Below are positions 8,697 to 21,076 of a stretch of 64,000 nt of DNA, piece by piece. Under the pieces are notes generated by a model. It was not told the origin of the DNA. It searched no databases and saw nothing but the letters and a program-made list of their open reading frames with translations. How positions within the stretch are numbered: position 1 is the first letter of the stretch; each line of letters starts with the position of its first letter. Where the stretch lies: contig NC_089598.1 in assembly GCF_019320115.1 (NCBI RefSeq), positions 81,364,059-81,428,058 on the forward strand. Direction: 5' to 3'. Origin of the DNA: Miscanthus floridulus. Taxonomy: Eukaryota > Streptophyta > Magnoliopsida > Poales > Poaceae. The position numbers and the translations under genes are program-made.

Positions 8697-10097
8697 CTGC
8701 GATCATATGGTGTAGCAGCCTTCATTCGGGTTGACTTCATCAGTTTTTGGCTAGTCGTCGTCATACACGTGTTTGACGACTAGGCATCTCTCTGCCTGCT
8801 ACGGAGGACTTTGCATGCCTGCTGCAACCTCCAGCGGTCCAGCCTTCAGGTGTATGTTTATAAAATCCTACTCCTATATGTTTGTATTTGCATGTGGTCG
8901 AACTTGGCCTAGCTAGCGTAGGGTTTCTGGATACTTTTTGTTCCATAACGTACGATTAGTTGATGTAGTAGTCCACCAGTTGTATATTGTTACGATATAT
9001 TATTCTTGCGTTATATATATAAGTGCCTGTCAGCTACTAGATGTCAGTCGATTGGTTAACAGTCACTTCCGCGTGCACATGGTGGTCGATCGATCTCCCT
9101 GCAGAACAAGACAAGCAACAAGCTTCATTTTCAACGGAGAATGGAAGGATCAACAAGTTAAATTAAAGATAGGAGTAGTACACATTCATGTATACTTCGT
9201 CCAAGAGTCGATTAATTTGGTCATTTTCTTGGATCTTTCTTCTGCGTACTTATTACACATGCATCTTGTTTGAGCTGCGGTTCTACTAAGTTACAATGAC
9301 AACAACGGGACTTCTGTTTATTTGAGAGCTATGTATTTGTCTGGGCTTCCTCTGTCTGGTACCTAGAATGCGACCTTCTCGGACTTTGGTAATCAGCATG
9401 CGTTGAAGTTATACATATCATGAATGGTAAAACATCTCTCTCTCTCTCAATCTGTTTTTCCGATCCAATAAGCTAATAAGCTTGCTTTTTGGGCGATCCC
9501 AGTGTATTATATCATAGTAGTGCTATATATATATATCCAAACAAGATTGCTACACGTCACTAGGATAACTTAAATACATGTGTAAAACAATTTGTATCCA
9601 ATAATGCCACTCAATACACGTCACTAGGCTTATTATATCTTCCTTCTCTTTCTTTTTAACTCTATGCTATGTTAGCAAAATATCCAATGTGTTGGGCTTA
9701 TTTAATATGAATGATATAATGCATTGGGAATGATCTTATGAATGAAAGAAACACCTATATATATTGAGGAAAAACAATATTTTTGGAGGATGCTCATAAG
9801 TTTGAGTGTTCATGGGGAAACTAATAAACTAAATTTATCATGAGCTGGCCCTGCCAATGCACGTTCTGGGTTAGCTAAGAACGTTCAGAGGGAAGTTTCT
9901 TTATTATGATTCGCTATATGTAATATGTATATGGAGCATCTGAGCTCCAGTATTTTGGGGGCAGGGTTGGGGGGAGACCGTTGACTTAGAGCCTTGATTT
10001 GAGTAAGCACTAGCTAAGATTGAACACAACATATTACATCAGACAAGTCCTTGAAAATGCAATATGTACCGTGCAAAGGTAGGAAACTGATGTATAT
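8697..10097. other. Unassigned sequence, no supported gene
   Basis: This stretch is AT-rich with short CT and TA runs (about 9433-9448 and 9521-9535). A 111-codon frame at 8938-9273 has no recognisable domain and ordinary composition, so I do not call it. Confidence 0.4.
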
Positions 10098-11420
10098 CAC
10101 TACTACAAAAATAATTTTCACCGCTGCCATTTCTAATCCGACGGTGATAACATTTATCACCGTCAGGTTTTCGCCAACTACATCACACACTTACATACCG
10201 GTCGTGATGAAAAAGTTTCACTGCCGGTTAGAAGGTAAATGGATAGAGTGGTCATTTGTCGGTAGTGAAAATCGCTATCACCGCCAGCTCGGCAGATGAT
10301 TCGGCGGTGAAAAGCACCATGGTTTTCACGGACAGATCATATGTCAAACCAGCGGTGAAAACAATTTTCACTGCAAGTTTGTTCCGCCACTACGCTCCAC
10401 CTACTATGATCCGGTGAAAACCCCTAGAACAAAACCCATTATTTTCCTCCTCTTCTTCATCACTACCTCCACTTCTTTACCCGCGACTCCTACCCTTCCT
10501 TCACCATTCTTGTGTCGATTTTTCACCAAGTTGCTAATGGAGGTTCTCAATTCTCAAAAGATGCACACCACTTGTGTTCTAATGTTGGTAACTCGCAACC
10601 CTTTAATTTCCTTGCTTGTTTCTTTGGTTAAACTGTGAATGAAAATCATTTTTCGTTCGTTAAGAGTGCTTCTATAATGGAGGCTACCAAGTTTTGAAGG
10701 TTGTGCCCATGCCAACTTACGCTAAGGTTAGTATGTAGCCTATATGCACAGTAATTGTTTGCTTGGTTATATTGTTTCCAATATACTGAGATGACTGTGA
10801 TAGATATCATCTTTAATTTAATTAGTTTTATTTTAGAGAACATTTTTCAAAGAGTTGTTCATGAGGCTCCCAAATTGTGAAGGTTGCACATCACCGATAT
10901 AATTGCTCTAAGGTTGGTATCTTGCTATTCACAATTGTGAATGACGTAGAATCCTAGCAGTTATTTCCATTAAATTGAATGATATATATTAGGACGGCCT
11001 ATGTCATACTCGTTATGTTATTCAAAGATTACTTCGAACCTATGTCTACCAAGTTCATGGAAGGCACCGATTCTTTTTTGAAGGCTGCCATGGGGTACAT
11101 GGCAAACAATGTATGGGGTGATGGATACATACACTTCCCATGTGTTGATTGAAAAATCAAAAGTAGTTTTGGAACATTGAGCAGATTCGTTGTCATTTCC
11201 TACTTAGGGATTTCATAAAAAAACTATAAGGTTTGGAACGACCATGGGAAACATGGTGACAATTTACCAAAGGAAGTCTCATGGGACACAGTTTGCGCAT
11301 GCGGGATACCATCCACGAAATTGTCCAAGAAATCATTGATGAAATTGAAAATGAAATCTATCGGGGTCAAAATACCTCGGGTATCTCAAGACATCAATTA
11401 GATAGCTACTCGGGTGGCCT
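10098..11420 (+). mobile_element. 5' part of a CACTA transposon, truncated
   Basis: It starts with CACTACTACAAAAATAATTT and continues with many direct and inverted copies of a CACCG/CGGTGA motif (10117-10350), the usual CACTA subterminal array. A transposase-associated coding remnant follows at 11036-11270. No right terminus is present. The sequence passes into gypsy LTR-like DNA at about 11420, so the right end is approximate. Confidence 0.65.
11036..11270 (+). pseudogene. CACTA transposase-associated N-terminal domain remnant
   Basis: The frame from 11036 reads EPMSTKFMEGTDSFLKAAMG and soon after YIHFPCVD, then a TGA where a Cys codon would be expected. With frame changes it continues through an NYKVWNDHGKH segment. 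This fits the transposase-associated domain of plant CACTA (TNP2-type) proteins: a helix with an FL..A pattern, then CPC..C, then Y..W..HGE. Only this first domain is left. Function is lost. Confidence 0.55.
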
Positions 11421-12266
11421 AGCTGGCCAAGGCCCAACAACTGCGGCCGCCTAAGCCACACAGGCCCCGGGCCAAGCACTAAGTCAGGCGATCCATCACG
11501 ACCTCTCCCTTCTCCTTACTTCTACACGCTACGCCACCGCGCTCGACCTCTCTCCCGACTTGACCTCGGGGAATGGATGGAGAGAGGTTGGACGCCACCA
11601 AGTACACCTGCCTGACAGAGACAGGCATGCTCCACTCGCTTCGCCAGGACAGAGAGGATGACCATCTCTTGAGGGGTAGGACCTTGGGACAGACGCCATC
11701 CCTATGCACCCCAGCGTAGATAAGACAACACTGCAAGGTAGTGATAGCTAGTACGACACAGCATCGTCCAAAGCTAGTCCGACAAGATGGGCGTACAGCC
11801 CCACCCACTATGGGATGGGACGTACAACCCCGACCTTGAGTTCCAAAACCAACCAGGCCACCAGGGGTCTCGACCTTGAGATCTAGTGTCGAGGCCCTGA
11901 CACCGTGACCCAAAAAGGCGACCCATGATCTGGAGGCAGCTACCTATTCCATCACTGTTGCCATGACACCACCGGGAGAACATGACACGATGACGAAGGC
12001 CACGACAAGATCAGGCCACATAGGACAGTTGGTGTCAGAGATATGGGCCCAGGGTACCCTCACCGACCATATATCTAGCCCATCAATGGAGGACGACCGA
12101 GGAGGAAGCCTGCGAGGACTAGGTGCAACTACCAACTTAGAGATCACGATGTATCAAGGATATCTGTCTCCATCACAGCTATGGTAGGATAGAATTGATT
12201 TGTTGTATCCAACTAGGAATCCAATCTATAGCACCAATTGCTCTCGTTGTAACCCTACCCCTATGC

Positions 12267-12274
12267 TATATAAA
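12267..12274 (+). promoter_or_regulatory. LTR TATA box
   Basis: TATATAAA lies in the LTR-like segment about 255 bp before its CA end, in the context GCTATATAAAGAGGGG typical of grass gypsy LTRs. Confidence 0.6.
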
Positions 12275-12530
12275 GAGGGGTAAGGGCTCCGTGATCGTCA
12301 CATCCACCATGACACCATCGCCTCATTCCAATCTACTTCCAAGCTAGGAGCAACAACCCCTATAACCAAGCATGCGAATACAAGAAGAAGTAGCAACTAG
12401 ATGTACGACTTTTACTCATTTCCCGGGGGGGACCAAACCAGTATAAATCTCTGTGTCTCATGTGCAACCATCTAGATCAATCTATGCAATCACGCTGCTA
12501 GGCATTGCCGGAGCTAAACAATCCAACAGT

Positions 12531-12548
12531 TGGCGCGCCAGGTAGGGG
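12531..12548 (+). promoter_or_regulatory. Primer binding site of the gypsy element
   Basis: TGGCGCGCCAGGTAGGGG stands directly after the LTR end. The same site with one change recurs at 44730-44747 in the young non-coding LTR element, so the two probably used the same tRNA primer and enzyme source. Confidence 0.7.
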
Positions 12549-12619
12549 CCTTTCGCGTTCAAATTAATGCCATGTTTCAGATGGGAATCATCATCAACAT
12601 CGATGACTAGTTTTGGGAC

Positions 12620-13550
12620 TTGCATCGGCAAGAACCCAAACTACCCGTGGAGGAGGAGGAGCAGCCTCCCCCGATCTACGTGTTCTTCGTTAGATTGGAG
12701 GAAGCTGTGAATGTTGGGCCCTACACTCTCGCCCAACATCTCAACTACTACGGATGCGACATCTTCACCAAGCTCGACCGAGAGAGCGATCTTGAGGCCA
12801 CCTTCTGACTCTGGGAAGATCCAAACTAAACCCCCTGATCGGATCTACAATTGCCTCCTGATCACTTCCTTTCTGGCTTCTTAGCTGGATTAAGGAAAGC
12901 GGCAGCAACTTACTCTAACTGGCTTCAACAAGCCCTCACAAAACCTACCAAACCTCACACTAAGGACCACCCCATCTATGGTTCTCACTCTCCTGAGCGT
13001 TTCGATGACCTGGTCACCTAGTTTGTCGGGATGATCACTAACGGCAACGAAGATATGGCTGACATACTAGAAGATTGGGAACATGCAGAGGACGACGAGC
13101 CTATCCAAGATCTCGATCTCGACGGATATGATCAGTTCCTCCTTGACAACCTAGATTTAGAGGAGGAACTACCTGAAGAGGAAGGCACTAAGTCCAAGGA
13201 GCAACCCGAGTGTTATATGAATCTATAAGACCCTGAGCCACCTCGAGAAGCACTTGAGAAGCTTGCGCTCGAAAGCGCCACACCGCCGTCAGGAGACGTT
13301 ACCATTTCCCCATACGAGACTAGTGATGAAGCGCACCTACGCCTCCTTTGTCAGAATGATGATCTTGAAGCGGAGAACAATCACCTTCGCCAATAGCTCA
13401 ACCAGTCTCCTAATACTCAGCAGATTCAAGTTGAGCACACCCACCCCGTGAGTGGCCAAAACTTGGCTAATCGTCCCTATAGGACCACCAGGCTACTTCA
13501 ATCGGCTCCTAGTGCCGAGCCGATGACGCACCTGACAACTTGAAAGTCAC
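12620..13550 (+). pseudogene. gag remnant, Tat/RIRE2-like
   Basis: Several frames carry an acidic, proline-rich N-terminal gag-like protein (frames at 12620-12808, 13031-13228 and onward). They include a short leucine/charged helix ending near 13390 that resembles the coiled segment of Tat gag proteins. Stops and frameshifts are frequent. No CCHC knuckle was found in the following 13550-14110. Confidence 0.4.
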
Positions 13551-14112
13551 GGTTCAGTTGGGATACTCCCAAAGTACACCACAGGCCTACTCCGCATGAT
13601 CGCCGGCAACACCTTCTAGGGACCAGGTGCCAACCAATGGGAGGACCTAGAGCATATCAGCCCCAACTTGATCTACGGTCGACTAGGGAACGAGCAAGAT
13701 GCTTGCTTGTTAATCAATGCACAAAAATAGGAACATGGTACTCATCGCCTTGCCTAGCATTCAACAGCTCCCGGGAAGCAGACTAAGCCGTTGATCAAAC
13801 TCGAGTTTATCATCCTGAAAACAGCCTCGATCCCTCGCAAGAGACAAGCTTATCGAGACATGTTCAAAAGGATCAAGAACGGCCCATGTTAGAATCACGC
13901 CTTCGCTGTGACCCACCTCACCAAAGATTGCCTCGCTTACCACAAGCACGTAATTCTAGAAGTCGAAAGGTGAACAGATCAAGAGGGGTACTTGGGAGAC
14001 CGTGATGATGATCAAGGCCCTAATGTGGTTGCTAGAAGCTCCATGCTCATCTTCAGTGGCACTCAAGCCTACCAGGATCGAAGGCTGCAGAAGCTAACTC
14101 ACAGACAAATCT

Positions 14113-14814
14113 ATGCGACTGTACCGGCTACCCCGCTATACCTACGCTGGTCAGAATGACAAATTACCTATGATCGAGCCAATCATCCAGACCGAATGGT
14201 TGAAAGCTGGCCGATTCCCTTTGGTGGTAACTGCGGTCATCGAGAACAAGAGGGTGACGAAGATCCTCATGGACGGAGGTAGTGGCATCAACATCCTTTA
14301 CAAGGATGCCTTCGACAAGCTCAATGTGGACATAAGGAAGCTGCACGAATCGCAATCCCCCTTCCACAACATCGTCCCTAGGCCGTGCATCATGCCCCTA
14401 GGTACGATAGATCTCTCTATGACATTCGGCGATGTGGTACACTACCGAAAGGAGACACTCTCCTTCACTATTGTTGACTTCCAGGGACCTTACAGCGCCA
14501 TATTTGGGAGGCCATGTAATGCTAAGTTCATGGCAGTCCCAAACTACACCTACCTCAAGCTAAAGATGCCAGGACCGCGTAGTGTAATCACGATGTCAGG
14601 AAACTTCCAAAGCGCCTACCAATGCGAGAGGGACGCCATCGAGTACATGGAGGCCAACAACTTGGACTTGGGGGCTTCGAGTCTCCCCTGCTCAAGGCTG
14701 CGGAAGAAGCTCCTGTCAGTGACTCTGGGACAACAGCCTGCCACCACCCTTGACCCATCATCTTCGACTCCGCCACCAGCTTCAACCCCTACGGCCCTCA
14801 TCATCGGACCTTGA
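14113..14814 (+). pseudogene. Gypsy retropepsin domain
   Basis: This 233-codon frame has the protease core KILMDGGSGINILY (catalytic Asp followed by Gly-Gly, as is usual in RIRE2-type elements). Then come PLGTIDLSMTFGD, IFGRPC and the conserved tail AKFMAVPNYTYLKLKMPG. The protease is the enzyme that would cut the Gag-Pol precursor. Just upstream another frame encodes the YLRWSE...ITYDRANHPDR block, so a frameshift near 14190-14210 broke the protein. After the protease tail the frame ends in low-complexity sequence with no RT following. Confidence 0.75.
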
Positions 14815-14815
14815 G

Positions 14816-15486
14816 AAGGCAGCCAATGACCCACGGTTATGTCGGCCTTTTATTTTTTCTAAATTTTAGATATCATTCATATCTTGCAAAGAACATTTAT
14901 TTATTACATGAATAAACTATGATCTCTCGAGTACCTTACGAAGAACCTCTCTAAGTTGCTCGAGGGCTAACCTTTGTAGTTGTTGTGTTCCTATCTAGCA
15001 CGTTCACATGTTATACTAACTTATCAATGTGCTCAGGGGCTACAATGATAACCATATGTGTCACCCACTTTTACTTTCTTAATCGATCAATGTCTCATCG
15101 GCCTTGAAATGGTATAAGTGACTTAACAAGACCTTGCATGGACTTGACCAAAGTGTTTCATCTTGGTTGAATAATCCCCATGTAGTTGGTATAAAGTTTA
15201 AACCAGCATCAAAAACTAAAGACAGTGAAATATAGAGCATAAAAAGTTGGGTGCAACACATTACAAGACAACCTCAAGCACCGCCTGAATCTTTTGATGA
15301 GTCAGGCATACTATCCTGTACTATCATGGAGAGATCCACATCATGAATTATGGCCTCCAATGGCTCTATGGCCTATTGTTGAATCTACCTATATAGAAAG
15401 GGATCCGTGTCAATGGGTTTCCCTCTGATGGAGCCGATGTTCAAGCTAGTGTAGACTGCCCCGACGGTCACTAACACCATGTGCAT
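14816..15486. other. Non-coding gypsy-like sequence
   Basis: Phrases such as GCTCGAGGGCTAA (about 14954) and GCTCAGGGGCTAC (about 15031) resemble the GCTCGGGGACTA phrases of the element at 44329-46810. It is probably the non-coding 3' part of the gypsy element. No gene is supported. TGCAT at 15482-15486 is the left target-site candidate for E2. Confidence 0.4.
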
Positions 15487-17238
15487 TGTTGGTGTTAATT
15501 AATGCACATAGATAAATCCATAAGCGTATAGATACCGTTGTAGCTTTCACCAGGTAGTATTCCAAGTATCATATCTATAGGAAAACATGTGAGACTAACT
15601 ACTGTCTAACTTAACTAGGGGTAGCAATAAGGTTAGGATAAACAGGAGCGTAGAGGGAATAACTAAGGTTCTCTGGTTCTGACTTCAGTAAGCTATGTCT
15701 TCTACTATTCAACTGGGGACATTACTAGGGAAAGATACTAGCAGAGGATGCTTTCCTTCATAATCGGGTCCTACTTGTCCTACAAACGGGAGGTGGACTA
15801 CAGAGGATTCAACAAGGCTATAAGAGTAACCCTCATGAGCTACCACCAATCCGAAATGCAGGGTGCATCCACGATTAACCCAAGTTTAAGCACCACACTT
15901 ACACTTATGATTAATACTTTACTCCCCTAGGAAGAGAATAAAGCACTCAAAATAGTTGTGATCCTGATGAACAACATAAACAAGATGCTTACTTGAATTA
16001 GAAGTTGCTTACCAGAGAAGTCTCAGATGCAAGCTCAAATAGAACTTGATTCCACCAAGGTACAAGCTGTAGAGAGAGCACCGACAGACCGGCCCTTCCT
16101 CCAAACTCATTCCTCACACTCTATCTTACTATTATTTATAAGACTAGATCCTATAGAGGACTAATCTTCTCTTGATAGCTGGCTCTGGTCCTGATGAGGA
16201 GAATATGAATTAAGGTTTCAGGATGGCTCTCCGGAGGGGGGTATAGGGCCATATAAATAGGTGGTAGCATCAATTCTGGACCCTCGGATCAAACCAACTT
16301 GAATAAACGGCATAGATGTGATCTTTAAGGCGGTGGGGAACCGACGTTCGAAGAAGGGGCTGCCAGGTGGGGACAGGAGACTGGACAGCCTGTAGATGGG
16401 GCCGGTAGTTCCTCGAGCCAGGTTTTGACAATGTTTTCCTAAACGATAAACGGTCTTTACACGGTCGCCCTTCGTTTAGCGTTTGGGCTGTTTACATGGT
16501 GTTTAAACAAAGTTAAACGGTCTAAATGGTTTTGTACTTTTTTAAAAAAATATTTATAATTATATATGTGCATGTAAAAAATCAAGTATTCTAGCATTTA
16601 TACATATTTCTCCGAGTAAAAATTAATTATTTTGGTATGTATATATATTTATGCATGTGAAAAGAACCAAATATAGATATTTATGCATGTAACATATCAA
16701 GTGTACACATGTATAAATATAATAAACTTAAGTATACAAATTTATCCATACAAATATGAACTAGATTTATCTCATGTTTGCCTAAACAGCCATTTAAACA
16801 GCCTGTTTTGCCTGTTTAATATTGTTTATCTTCGTTCCGTTTAGGTCGTTTAGACCATTTTTCCTATTTTTGACCGTTTAAATGGTCAACCATTTAATTT
16901 CCATTTACCCCCTAAATAAAATAGTTTACCACCGTTTACCGTTTAGTGGTCGTTTAATCAGCCGTTTAGGCCGTTTAGGCGAACACTGGGAATTGGTGGA
17001 GTGCCCTCTAGAGTCCTCTGGAACCTTCTGGTGCTATTTACGCCACGGATAATCATGATTTACTTTGATGAATAGGTCTACCTTGATGGTTTTCTAGATA
17101 AACCCTACTGAAAATACAGATTCACCAAAACTCATGGAATTTATTGGTTTAAACCCCTAAACCTATGTTTGGTGATGGAATTAAGTATATATGAAAGATA
17201 TGTTGACGATTTATAATTGGTGTTAGTGATCGTCAACA
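15487..17238 (-). repeat. 3' LTR of E2 (minus-strand Athila-like element)
   Basis: Read on the minus strand it starts TGTTGACGATCACTAACACC at 17238 and ends ...TTAACACCAACA at 15487. It is related along its length to the LTRs of E1 and E3. A purine-rich AAGCTTGGGGGAGCT lies just upstream on the minus strand (17239-17253). Without the inserted MITE (16429-16988) it is about 1.19 kb, the same as its relatives. Confidence 0.85.
16429..16988. mobile_element. MITE-like insertion with CAGTGTT... inverted ends (hAT type)
   Basis: The left end CAATGTTTTCCTAAACGATAA and the reverse complement of the right end, CAGTGTTCGCCTAAACGGCC, are imperfect inverted repeats. Copies of CCTAAACGG/CCGTTTA are scattered inside both ends. 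It interrupts the E2 LTR at a point where related LTRs are continuous. The flanking 8-mers (GGTTTTGA and GGAATTGG) match at only five of eight positions, so the hAT assignment rests mainly on the termini. AT-rich interior, non-coding. Confidence 0.65.
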
Positions 17239-17728
17239 AGCTCCCCCAAGCTTACCCTTTGCCGGTCCCTAAGTAAAGTTAAACTTGAACAATGGATCAG
17301 GAGTTACTACAATGCTTTAACGGCTCAAAAGTACACATGCATTCAATCAAAAATTATCCTCCGAATTAGAATAAATTGATCTGACTTTCAAACTCACACA
17401 TATTACTTCAACCAAGGGGCTTCTTAGCCTTCACTTGGGTCTTGAGCAATTGAAAGACAGAATGATCAAGTCAAGCACTATATCTCAAGTTCTTTATTTC
17501 ACCATTGTTCCAGAGTTTTTATAAGTTTTCAAAATAAAACTCAGAGATTCCAAGTTTTGTGTCCATTTTTTCTCAACTCTTTTTTTTCTTTTCTTTCTCT
17601 TCTTTTTATATGAATAACTTTTGCATAGCCCATGCCTCTTTTTCGCAACAAAACTTTGAGAGATAGCAACAAGAACTTGGAGCATTTATTTGGTGGATGG
17701 AAAATCTATCAAGCATATTTTTGTGTTC

Positions 17729-17810
17729 ACTTCTAGTGTAGGAGTAAAACATTTTTAGGTGGATCTAGATAGAAGGCATGTTTCTACGCCTACCCCCAAT
17801 GTAGGAGTAG
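17729..17810 (-). other. Conserved hairpin pair in E2 3' region
   Basis: On the minus strand hairpin 1 lies at 17810-17790 (CTACTCC ... GGGGTAG) and hairpin 2 at 17745-17729 (ACTCCTA CAC TAGAAGT). They sit in the same order and spacing as in E1, E3 and E4. Confidence 0.55.
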
Positions 17811-20444
17811 TGCATATTTGGGTGGTGTGTATGTGATCTTAATTTTAAGAGCATGACAAACCTCTCATAAGGGTCACAAAGCTTGACAAAACTCAATGCA
17901 ATTATAAGCAGCATATATGTAGAAGTTTTTCTAGCCTAAATAACATGTATGGCTCTGGTGGGAATTCAAGCTTTGTCATACAGGAACTCATCATGTAGCA
18001 TTTTTATGTTTATCAAAAGATAAATCTTCAGAATTTATTGTCACTTGGAACAAGATAATCAATAGCTTAGACCTTCTTAAATCACATCCGTCAATTACCT
18101 AGACTTAGATCAAGCATATGCTACCCGCGAGTTTCAAGTTCAGAGTAAATTCTTATATCAAAATAATTTTATCCAAAACTCAGGAGAATTCAAGGACGAA
18201 ACTTGGTACTTGAAAAGAATTGCAATAGAATAACTATTCATCATTTTTATTTAAGAGATTATTCTGAGTCCTCCTTATTTATTCTGCTAACAACTCTTAA
18301 AAATAAATTAAAACAAACTAGACATGCCTTTTTATTTTGTTTCCAATTTTACTATATCACACATTATTACTATAAATGACTAATGCAAAGATAAATTTTT
18401 ATTTTGTTTTTTCATTCACCATTTTTAACCAATTAAAAGAAACTAAAACTAAAACAAAAAGAGGAAAGAATACTTACCTGGATATACATGAGTACTTCTC
18501 CCCCAAGCTAGCTCTTTCGATGAGGGTTCGGTGTTGTAAGTCCTTCGAACCAGACTTTTCTTTGTGAAGTTCATTGATCAAGTACCTTAGTTTGCTCTAA
18601 AATTGAGGATTCTTGTAATGATGCCTCTAATGGTGATGTCACCTTCTTCCACCAAACCCATCTTGGTTTTGAGTTTGACAGGTTCAGAACCTTCACTTGT
18701 AGAAATTGAGGAATCGACTTTCCCCACACTTCGCTTGAAGTGTGTCCTGCTTATAAAGACAAGGTAGAGATCAAGTGCATGGGCTCTATTGGTGGAAAAA
18801 CACTAACAAAACCAAAACTTTATTTATCCTTCTCTATCCTTAGGCACATTGAAAAACATAAAGTTGATGTTATGTGGTTTGTTAAAGTATAACATGAGTG
18901 ATAAGATTAGAAGATTGAGCATGAATGTAGCATTTTAGTACATTTGGCACTAAAATTGAGTTGCTTAACCTACAGAAGGATTGTCTATCTTTACATAATG
19001 CATCAATCTTTATATGATTATAACTATCATCTTCCAGAGATAGGATGTGCACTCTTCAGCTTATTTGGTTAAGACTATGAGATTAAGAAAGTGGTACTAG
19101 GAACAAGCTTAAAGAACTAAACATGTTGAGTTAATTAGGTTGGGTCAAGTAAGTTGTAACTCAAACATATTTGTTTTTTATTTATGTGCCTACCAGAATC
19201 AAGGAAAGACTCTTTTAAATAATGACCATTTACCTTAGGATGTTACCTTTGTCATTGGAGCATGGTAGCACCATGTGACGAAGGATAGATGACTCATGAT
19301 GGTCCTTCCCTTTTGCTTGAAGTTTTCCTTGTTCGGCTAGCCTCGCAACTTGAACTGTTCATGAGCTTCTTGTTCCCTAGATTGCACCATTTCTTTCTCA
19401 TCCTTTTGTCATGCCATCTTTTTGCTCTTTGATCTTGTCATCTTGTTGGACCTCTGCCTCACTCATTGTTTTATGCCTCAAACCTTGATTTTGCTTCCAT
19501 AAATAATCTCCTGTTGGTGAGGCCTTTTGAGTCTGTTCATTTGTTTGTCCACTTCCTATGAGTGAGTGCTTTTAATTGTAGATCGTGTTTTATGACACTC
19601 ATCTTGTTCCTCTTTGTTCCATGGAGTTCCATCCATGTTGAATGAGCTGTGTATTCTTTACGCAAAGTTATTGGAGTTCATCATGTGCCTTGATTCATCT
19701 CGTGACTTACCCAAATTGAATTGAGAGTTTCCTACAGGGGTTAGTCCAACAAAGTATCCAGCATCTACTAAAGCATACTATCGGCTCAAAAATCAACCTA
19801 GATACCACGTCTAATTCAATTTAGGAAGGCATTTTAACCTAAGCACCATGCTTAATTTAAAAGCCTTTAGAAGTAAGATCAACACCCCTAAACTAAGCTC
19901 CATGCTTAATTTAAAGGATGTATGAACATACTACAAACCTTAATCATACTATAGCAAACAAAGGTAGCATGAAGGCATTATAGAGATTTACTCAAATGGA
20001 GATGAAAGAGCATGATTGTTATTTTAGCAAATTGAGTATGGCTTAAAGGTAGAGACAACTAAAATAATTTAGCAACATGGCAAGAGATGTTTTTAGAGAA
20101 GTCTATCCCCCAGCTTGAATTTTGCAGAAAAATCAAGTTTGAATGGATGTAATTAAATGTTGCATGATAAATGGTTGGACATACCTTGCATCATCATCTT
20201 TCATTTTTTTTCTTCAAACCTAGAATGGTTAGTGACAAAAATACCTGATGGAATATTTTCACCATTATATTTCTATTCTCACTTGATAAGGGCATTACAG
20301 CAAAAGGTGAAAGCTCATGTTGTCTCTCAAAAGTGCTTGTTTTACGACAGAAGCTCATCCTTAGGAAACCTTCAAATTGCGCTAAGTTGGTGAGGTGGTT
20401 TCTCCTCCAACACCAACCTTTGTGTACCTATCTCAAGATTCATA

Positions 20445-21071
20445 TCAACGAGATTTGCAATATTTATGATAAACATATGCATCTACAACCTCCCTTTCAA
20501 AGTCTTTATGAATAGGAAGTATAAGAGGGTTGAAGATCTTGTGTGTGGCAATGTTGGAGAGACCAATTGATTTAGAAGATTTCTTATGTGAGCAAGGATT
20601 TGATGAGGTGTTCATGAAATAACTTCCATGCTCATTGATGCCATCTTTCTTTTCAGGCTCCAAGGTTGTTTCTTCCTGAATGTCTATAGGCGGAAACATT
20701 ATCTCCATCATTCCATACCTATGACATTCATTGGTCATTTTATTGTCTAAGATTTCCCTTGGATTGGTGACTCTCGGGTTAATCTTGTCCAAGGCCTCGT
20801 CCATCCATTCAATGGCAATGGCACATAAGTTCTTAATATCCTCTAGTCATTGTTGTTGCTCTTTTTGGTCTTCCTTGTGGCCTTCATGACTCCTATGCTT
20901 TGGGTGTCTTGGTGGATTTCTAGGATCATCATGAGTCTCAGGAAAAAGAGCATATGAGGAGTCATCGGGGTCAAGGATGAGTTTGGAAAAGGTATCTAAT
21001 GTGGGCATAGAAGGGGAGAGGATAGGATTGGCTTTGGAATGACTTGGCTCTCCTTTTATGGGTTTACTAGA
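20445..21071 (-). pseudogene. E2 gag-like ORF, C-terminal part
   Basis: Two minus-strand frames (21071-20847 and 20804-20445) match the plus-strand E3 frames at 36221-36920, for example the shared phrases SPSMPTLD, HDDPRNP and NIATHKIFNPLILP. The missing upstream codons lie at 33571-33907 on the other side of E1. The region is proline/histidine-rich and has no recognisable enzyme motif. It is probably the variable tail of an Athila-type gag protein. Confidence 0.6.
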
Positions 21072-21076
21072 TATGC

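Larger units (their letters stand above)
11421..14815 (+). mobile_element. Decayed Tat/RIRE2-like Ty3/gypsy element, gag-protease only
   Basis: An LTR-like segment ends ...CCAACA at 12528 and has a TATA box. It is followed by a TGGCGCGCCAGGTAGGGG primer site, gag remnants and a protease domain. RT, RNase H and integrase are absent: coding homology ends at 14814. The 5' LTR start and the 3' LTR could not be found, so the element is truncated or was non-autonomous. Confidence 0.6.
17239..21076 (-). mobile_element. E2 internal region, segment 3 (3' part)
   Basis: This is minus-strand Athila-like sequence collinear with E3 36225-40813: end of the gag-like ORF, then a long non-coding 3' region, then the polypurine tract. 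A short frame near 19380-19450 (minus) keeps QDQRAKRWHDKRMRKK, a leftover of the integrase C-terminus seen complete in E1. So E2 descends from a pol-bearing element by internal deletion. The segment ends where E1 inserted (duplicated site 21072-21076). Confidence 0.8.

Noticed and set aside
8938..9273. 111-codon plus-strand frame
   Set aside because: No domain, no paralogue in the window and no codon bias visible. Expected by chance in AT-rich DNA.
11479..12187. Open frames of 65-144 codons in the gypsy LTR-like segment
   Set aside because: LTR sequence upstream of a primer site. The frames overlap on both strands and have no recognisable domain.
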